A DNA stretch of 62,594 nucleotides from positions 1 to 62,594 of the forward strand of contig NZ_CAMIHZ010000012.1 in assembly GCF_946222305.1 (NCBI RefSeq). Reading direction: 5' to 3'. Below are positions 58,176 to 62,594 of this stretch, in pieces (within the stretch, counting starts at the first letter, position 1; the number at the start of each line of letters is the position of its first letter). A program made the position numbers and the translations under genes. The notes beneath the pieces were generated by a model that saw only the letters and a list, made by a program, of their open reading frames with translations, was not told the DNA's origin and ran no database searches. This stretch comes from an uncultured Corynebacterium sp. (GTDB lineage Bacteria > Actinomycetota > Actinomycetes > Mycobacteriales > Mycobacteriaceae).

Positions 58176-59588
58176 ATGTCCACAACGAAGTTTCACCACA
58201 CACTTCCCTACACCGCCAACCAACTTTGGGAATACCATTCCCGACCGGGCATCGTCGCTCGCCTCACCCCAGGCCACAGTCGCATGAAGGTCATCAAGCA
58301 GGCCAATAATCTGCGCGATGGTCTCACAGTTTTCAAACTCCCCGTCCCAGGCCTGACATGGCAGGGGCAACACGATCCCCAGGCTTTCGTCGACGGTCAC
58401 CAATTCCGCGACGTCTGCAAAACACCAGGCCTCGGGGCGCTTTCGGGTTGGACGCACACCCATATCTTCTCTGACGCCACCTCGGCCCAACCCCCATCCT
58501 CCGCACAAACTCCGAACCCTTTCGAAACCGGGGCGGGCACGGCGACCATCACCGACGAAATCACCACAAACCTCCCCGCTGCCCTAGCCAAGCGGGCATT
58601 GCAACCGGTCTTCGCTTATCGTCAGCACCAGCTGCAAGAGGACCTCAAGCGCGGCGAAGAGTTCGCCGCGCTTGCACCGCAGCCGCTGACTGTCGCGGTC
58701 AGCGGCGCGTCCGGGCTGGTCGGCACCCAGGTCAGCGCAATGCTGCGCCAGTTAGGTCATAAGGTCATCGAACTCAGCCGTCACGCGGATCGCGATACCG
58801 AAACGACGCGGAGGTGGGATACGGATTCCCCAAAACCAGATCTTCTGCGGGGCGTGGATGCGCTAATCCACCTGGCGGGTCATCCCATTGCCGGCCGTTT
58901 CACGGATGACCACTTGGCGAAGGTCGAAGAGTCCCGTGTCGGCCCGACCCAGAAATTGGCGCAGCTGGTCGCGCAGACGGACAGCGTAAAAACTTTCGTT
59001 TGCGCTTCCGCCGTGGGGTTCTACGGACATACCCGCCCAGAAGAGGTGGATGAACAGGCCAGTGTTGGTGATGGTCAGCTCGCGGGCGTCGTCAAGAAAT
59101 GGGAAGAAGCCACTACGGCGGCCAAACAAGCCGGCAAGCGTGTAGTGAATGTGCGCTGTGGCTTGGTGATTGCGGGTGGGTCGCCGCTGGTGGATCTGCT
59201 GCAGCTGAATGTGCGCGCTGGTGGTGGCAAGCTTGGCTCGGGTCGCCAGCACTTCGCATGGGTGACGATTGATGACGTGGTGGATATTTACGTCCGGGCT
59301 GCACTGGATGATCAGCTGAGCGGTCCGGTTAATGCCGTGGCCCCAGATATGGTGACGAACGCGCAATTCACGCGCCATTTGGCAAAGGTGGGCGGTGGCG
59401 CCCCGTTGATCCCGGTTCCGGAAATCGCGCCGAAGTTGATGCTGGGCGAAGACGGTGCGCGGGAGCTGGCGCTGGCGGACCAGAATGTGGTGCCCAATGT
59501 ATTGCTCCAGTTGGGGCACCGGTTCCGTTACCCCACGGTGCGTTCGGCGCTGCGTCATGAGCTGCTGCGGGAGCGACTGCTGGGTTAG
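58176..59588 (+). CDS. TIGR01777 family NAD-dependent epimerase with SRPBCC domain
   Basis: A 470-aa two-domain protein. The first 160 residues form a SRPBCC/START-like domain (TLPYTANQLWEYHSRPGIVARLTPG), and the rest an SDR-type domain with VAVSGASGLVGTQVSAMLRQLG near residue 170 and the small C-terminal DUF1731 (GHRFRYPTVRSALRHELLRE). TIGR01777 proteins bind NADPH; the reaction is not known. It precedes ferrochelatase by 130 bases. Confidence 0.88.
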   Translation: MSTTKFHHTLPYTANQLWEYHSRPGIVARLTPGHSRMKVIKQANNLRDGLTVFKLPVPGLTWQGQHDPQAFVDGHQFRDVCKTPGLGALSGWTHTHIFSDATSAQPPSSAQTPNPFETGAGTATITDEITTNLPAALAKRALQPVFAYRQHQLQEDLKRGEEFAALAPQPLTVAVSGASGLVGTQVSAMLRQLGHKVIELSRHADRDTETTRRWDTDSPKPDLLRGVDALIHLAGHPIAGRFTDDHLAKVEESRVGPTQKLAQLVAQTDSVKTFVCASAVGFYGHTRPEEVDEQASVGDGQLAGVVKKWEEATTAAKQAGKRVVNVRCGLVIAGGSPLVDLLQLNVRAGGGKLGSGRQHFAWVTIDDVVDIYVRAALDDQLSGPVNAVAPDMVTNAQFTRHLAKVGGGAPLIPVPEIAPKLMLGEDGARELALADQNVVPNVLLQLGHRFRYPTVRSALRHELLRERLLG

Positions 59589-59718
59589 CGCTTGGCGCTC
59601 GCTGGATGAGGGAAGCGGGCCGACAGCGGATTGGTTGTGCAGGCAAAGTGAGTCCACAGCTACGCGGGTAAGTAACGCGGTGTAGCAGTGACGGGTATGA
59701 ACTGTAGACTCATGAATT

Positions 59719-61080
59719 ATGACTCAGACCAGCGATGCTTCTGCCCCCGTTCCCGGTTCTGCGCCTGGCGAATTGTCGTCCGCCCCCACGCTGTTGCACC
59801 CCGATGGTGGGGATCCAACGACGGGATTGCTCGTGCTCTCTTTCGGAGGTCCGGAAGAATCCAAGCAAGTCGTGCCGTTTTTGGAAAACGTCACCCGGGG
59901 CAGGGGCATTCCGCGTGCGCGCCTAGAGAAAGTTGGGGAGCACTACTTCACGCTCGGTGGCCGCTCCCCCATTAATGATCAGAACAAGAAACTGATTGAT
60001 AACTTAGCTGCGGAGCTGAAGAACCGTGGTCTCGACCTGCCCGTTTATTTTGGTAACCGCAATTGGGAGCCATATGTGGAAGATGCCCTTACGCAGGCTG
60101 CTAAAGATGGCATCACTCAGCTTTATATTTTCGCCACCAGCGCTTGGGGTGGTTACTCCGGTTGCAACCAGTACCAGGAGGACATCGCCCGCGCGCTCGA
60201 GTACTGCCGTGATGCGGGGATCACGCCGCCGGAAGTACAGCGGCTTTCGCAGTTCCACGCTAACCCCACGTTCATCGCTGCTTTCGCTGCAGCAGTGGAT
60301 GCGGCACGCGATAGCCTGCCAGAGGATCAGCGAGGCGAAGCCGATCTGGTGTTCACCGCGCACTCGGTGCCCAACGTTGCTGACGATGCCGCTGGCCCGC
60401 ACGCTTTCGGCGGCAATCTGTACTCGCAGCAGGTGCTGGATGCCTCCCGCCTGATCCAGCAGGCTAGCTCGTTCGCCGGCGCACCAGGCTCCGCCGCGGA
60501 TATCAGCTGGACCGGTCGGATTGCCCGCCATGAAAATGTCGGCGGCCGTGGTGATGGCCCGGCAAACACGGGTGTGCCCGCGGAAATCGACATGGGCCCC
60601 GGCACCGAATACGACGTGGAGCTGGTGTGGCAATCACGCTCCGGCTCACCCCACACGCCCTGGCTGGAACCCGATGTTTGCGATCACATCGAAGCCCGCG
60701 CAGCTGCGGGTAATAAGCGCCCCGTCGTGCTGTGCCCGGTTGGATTCATCACGGATCACATCGAAGTCATGTGGGATCTGGATACCGAGGCCAAGGAAGC
60801 TGCAGAGCAGGCGGGGATCCCGTTCGCCCGCGTAGCGACGCCGGGGCTCACCGCTGAGTTTGCCGCGATGGTGGTGGACTTACTGGTGGACGCGATGAGG
60901 GCGGCCGGATCCGGCGCGGATGGTGCATCCCAAGATACGAACCTCCCTGCGCCCCGTCAGCTCACCGCTGACCAGCAGGCCGCAGCGGACCTTGCCGCAA
61001 AGCTATCCACGGTTCCCGATTTCGGTCGCACCGCCAACGGCTCGCCGTGCGCTCCCGGCTGCTGTGGATCAGAGCGCTAG
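59719..61080 (+). CDS. cpfC: Ferrochelatase (coproporphyrin type)
   Basis: A 453-aa heme synthesis enzyme that inserts iron into coproporphyrin III in actinobacteria (older symbol hemH). After about 30 extra N-terminal residues, GLLVLSFGGPEESKQVVPFLENV is the family start. The metal/catalytic His lies in FTAHSVPNVA, and VVLCPVGFITDHIEVMWDLD follows near residue 345. The C-terminus GSPCAPGCCGSER contributes Cys of the [2Fe-2S] cluster seen in M. tuberculosis ferrochelatase. About 55 extra residues precede that tail. It is monocistronic; the promoter is probably around the TAGACT 12 bases before the ATG. Confidence 0.95.
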   Translation: MTQTSDASAPVPGSAPGELSSAPTLLHPDGGDPTTGLLVLSFGGPEESKQVVPFLENVTRGRGIPRARLEKVGEHYFTLGGRSPINDQNKKLIDNLAAELKNRGLDLPVYFGNRNWEPYVEDALTQAAKDGITQLYIFATSAWGGYSGCNQYQEDIARALEYCRDAGITPPEVQRLSQFHANPTFIAAFAAAVDAARDSLPEDQRGEADLVFTAHSVPNVADDAAGPHAFGGNLYSQQVLDASRLIQQASSFAGAPGSAADISWTGRIARHENVGGRGDGPANTGVPAEIDMGPGTEYDVELVWQSRSGSPHTPWLEPDVCDHIEARAAAGNKRPVVLCPVGFITDHIEVMWDLDTEAKEAAEQAGIPFARVATPGLTAEFAAMVVDLLVDAMRAAGSGADGASQDTNLPAPRQLTADQQAAADLAAKLSTVPDFGRTANGSPCAPGCCGSER

Positions 61081-61176
61081 CGCCATCCTTGGGAGCTAGC
61101 ACCAGCCTCGTGCCCTAGCATCTCCGTCCCCGCCCCCGCACTCCAAGAACCGCTAGAAAACATTTGCCGAAAACAA

Positions 61177-62562
61177 TTGACTTCTACAACCACGTCATCG
61201 ACCCAGCGCTGGGGCTTCCTCGGAGTAGTCTCGCTAGGACTGCTGATGATCAGCATCGACAACTCCGTGCTGTATACCGCGCTGCCCACCCTGCGCCGCG
61301 AGCTGCACACCACCGAGTTGGAAGTCCTGTGGATCATCAACGCCTATCCACTCGTCATTTCCGGCCTGCTCCTCGGCACGGGCACCCTCGGAGACCGCAT
61401 CGGCCACCGCCGCATGTTCGAGATTGGTCTTGGGGTGTTCGCCCTCGCTTCCATCGTCGCTACTGTCGCACCGCATGCTGAGTGGTTGATCGTCGCCCGG
61501 GCAGGCATTGGCGTCGGTGCAGCTGTGATGATGCCAGCCACGCTATCCCTGATCCGAATAACATTCACCAACGTTCGCGAGCGCAATACGGCCATCGGCG
61601 TGTGGGGTTCCGTGGCGACGATTGGCTCCGCTTCGGGCCCGGTGCTGGGTGGCTTCCTGCTGGAGCACTTCTGGTGGGGCTCGGTGTTCCTGATCAACGT
61701 TCCGGTGGCGATCCTCGCGCTGCTGCTGACGTTCTGGCTCGCCGGCCCGAACCAGCGCAATCCGAATAAGCCATGGGATCTCATCACGTCGATCTACGCG
61801 ATGATAGCGATGGTCGGGCTCGTTCTCGCCATCAAGCAGGCGACCCACCGGCCGCTGAATGCGGTGCTCATTGCTGTGGCCGTACTCATGGTGGTTGTGG
61901 GCACGGTTCTTCTTAACCGACGCCAAAAGCACCTCACCGAACCCCTGCTCGCCTGGGATATTTTCCGCAACCGAGTCTTCACTGCGGGGTTCCTCGGCGC
62001 CGGTGGCGCAATGTTCGTCGTGGCTGGTTTGGGATTGCTGACCAGCGAGCGCTTCCAGATCGCTGCGGGCTATTCGCCGCTGGAGGCAGGGCTGCTCACG
62101 GCGATCATTGCGGTGGCGGCGTTCCCAGCATCTGTGATTGGTGGCGCGATGCTGCACCGCGTGGGGTTCCGCACGCTGATCAGCGGAGGATTCGTGCTGA
62201 TGGCAGTGGGGGTGCTGCTGGTCGTGCAACTGGGATGGTTGATATACCCAGGATTCGTACTGATCGGTTTGGGCGCGGGGACGACGATGTCGGTGACGTC
62301 GTCCGCGCTGATTGGGTCCGCGCCCGCGCACCGCTCGGGCATGGCCGCAGCCTTGGAGGAAGTGTCCTACGAGTTCGGTTCATTGATTTCCGTGGCCATT
62401 CTGGCCTCGCTGCTGCCGATGTTTCTGCGTTCAACCGGGGATTACGATTCGGCCTACGCGCGGACACTCCTGATTGCGGCGGTGTTCGCGCTCGTGGCGG
62501 CGATGCTTTCCGCGGTGCTGCTGAAGGGCAATCCGAAGGAGGGCGACTTCGCGCAAGACTGA
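61177..62562 (+). CDS. DHA2-family MFS drug transporter, 14-TM
   Basis: A 461-aa MFS protein with 14 helices of the EmrB/QacA (DHA2) type. The opening SLGLLMISIDNSVLYTALPTL contains motif D1 (LD-x-T/S-V-x-N-A-like), LLLGTGTLGDRIGHRRMFEIG is motif A, and GPVLGGFLLEHFWWGSVFLINVP is motif C. A TTG start at 61177 is assigned, since the next ATG falls inside helix 1. Substrate range is unknown; proton-driven export of cationic compounds is typical. It ends 32 bases before the end of the window. Confidence 0.88.
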   Translation: MTSTTTSSTQRWGFLGVVSLGLLMISIDNSVLYTALPTLRRELHTTELEVLWIINAYPLVISGLLLGTGTLGDRIGHRRMFEIGLGVFALASIVATVAPHAEWLIVARAGIGVGAAVMMPATLSLIRITFTNVRERNTAIGVWGSVATIGSASGPVLGGFLLEHFWWGSVFLINVPVAILALLLTFWLAGPNQRNPNKPWDLITSIYAMIAMVGLVLAIKQATHRPLNAVLIAVAVLMVVVGTVLLNRRQKHLTEPLLAWDIFRNRVFTAGFLGAGGAMFVVAGLGLLTSERFQIAAGYSPLEAGLLTAIIAVAAFPASVIGGAMLHRVGFRTLISGGFVLMAVGVLLVVQLGWLIYPGFVLIGLGAGTTMSVTSSALIGSAPAHRSGMAAALEEVSYEFGSLISVAILASLLPMFLRSTGDYDSAYARTLLIAAVFALVAAMLSAVLLKGNPKEGDFAQD

Positions 62563-62594
62563 GCCCGCGGGCTGCCGAGGTACGGACCCCAGCC

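Overview
The window is a gene-dense chromosomal segment of an actinobacterium, almost certainly a Corynebacterium. The evidence is the moderately high G+C, the protein families (WhiB, GlxR-type Crp, MarP protease, lysine-tailed topoisomerase I, PonA2-type PBP), CCA-encoding tRNA genes, and a gene order matching the Rv3644c-Rv3683 block of Mycobacterium tuberculosis. The number of acyl-CoA genes suggests a lipophilic species of the C. jeikeium/C. resistens kind, but that is inference; no rRNA or other species marker is present.

Region 1 (1-5.2 kb): an M1-family zinc peptidase, then an envelope-glycan cluster of a flippase-like membrane protein, two family 2 glycosyltransferases and a DUF2304 protein. 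Region 2 (5.3-15.6 kb): an MFS transporter, an acyl-CoA oxidase-like enzyme, an SDR/DUF2867 protein with a small unknown partner, and a lipid cluster (YegS-type lipid kinase, AGPS-like FAD enzyme, divergent GlpD). A tRNA-Thr gene follows, sharing a bidirectional terminator with glpD. Region 3 (15.8-28.8 kb): holB, a membrane adenylate cyclase, CoA-transferase and acyl-CoA dehydrogenase, topA, cspA, an MrfA/YprA-type DUF1998 helicase and a secreted lipase.

Region 4 (28.8-34.7 kb): an A/T-rich patch with an orphan membrane protein, then a minus-strand Tad pilus operon: CpaE/Ssd, TadA, a fused TadB-TadC, a hairpin-rich spacer, a DUF4244 pilin-like protein and two TadE-like proteins. Region 5 (34.9-49.1 kb) is the mycobacterial-type core: HAD phosphatase, Fic-fold protein lacking the catalytic His, holin-X protein, EphE-like hydrolase, the nth-TlpA-Nudix-MarP operon, glxR, MBL hydrolase, RidA, DUF4177, WhiB4-type regulator, PonA2-type PBP, metallophosphoesterase and tRNA-Pro.

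Region 6 (49.3-62.6 kb): a complete Mrp cation/proton antiporter operon, A(B)-C-D-E-F-G, in which A, C, D and E carry unusual charged tails. It is followed by ohr, an ECF sigma factor, a TIGR01777 epimerase, ferrochelatase (coproheme pathway) and a DHA2 MFS efflux pump.

Two themes recur. A cAMP circuit is represented by both the cyclase and its likely receptor GlxR. Envelope functions (glycan, pilus, PBP, acid/oxidative stress protease, Mrp) dominate. The most unusual items are the tailed Mrp complex with an atypical MnhE, the TadB-TadC fusion with its downstream hairpins, the Fic pseudoenzyme, and the A/T-rich insertion next to the pilus operon. No insertion sequence, prophage, CRISPR array or rRNA gene was seen.
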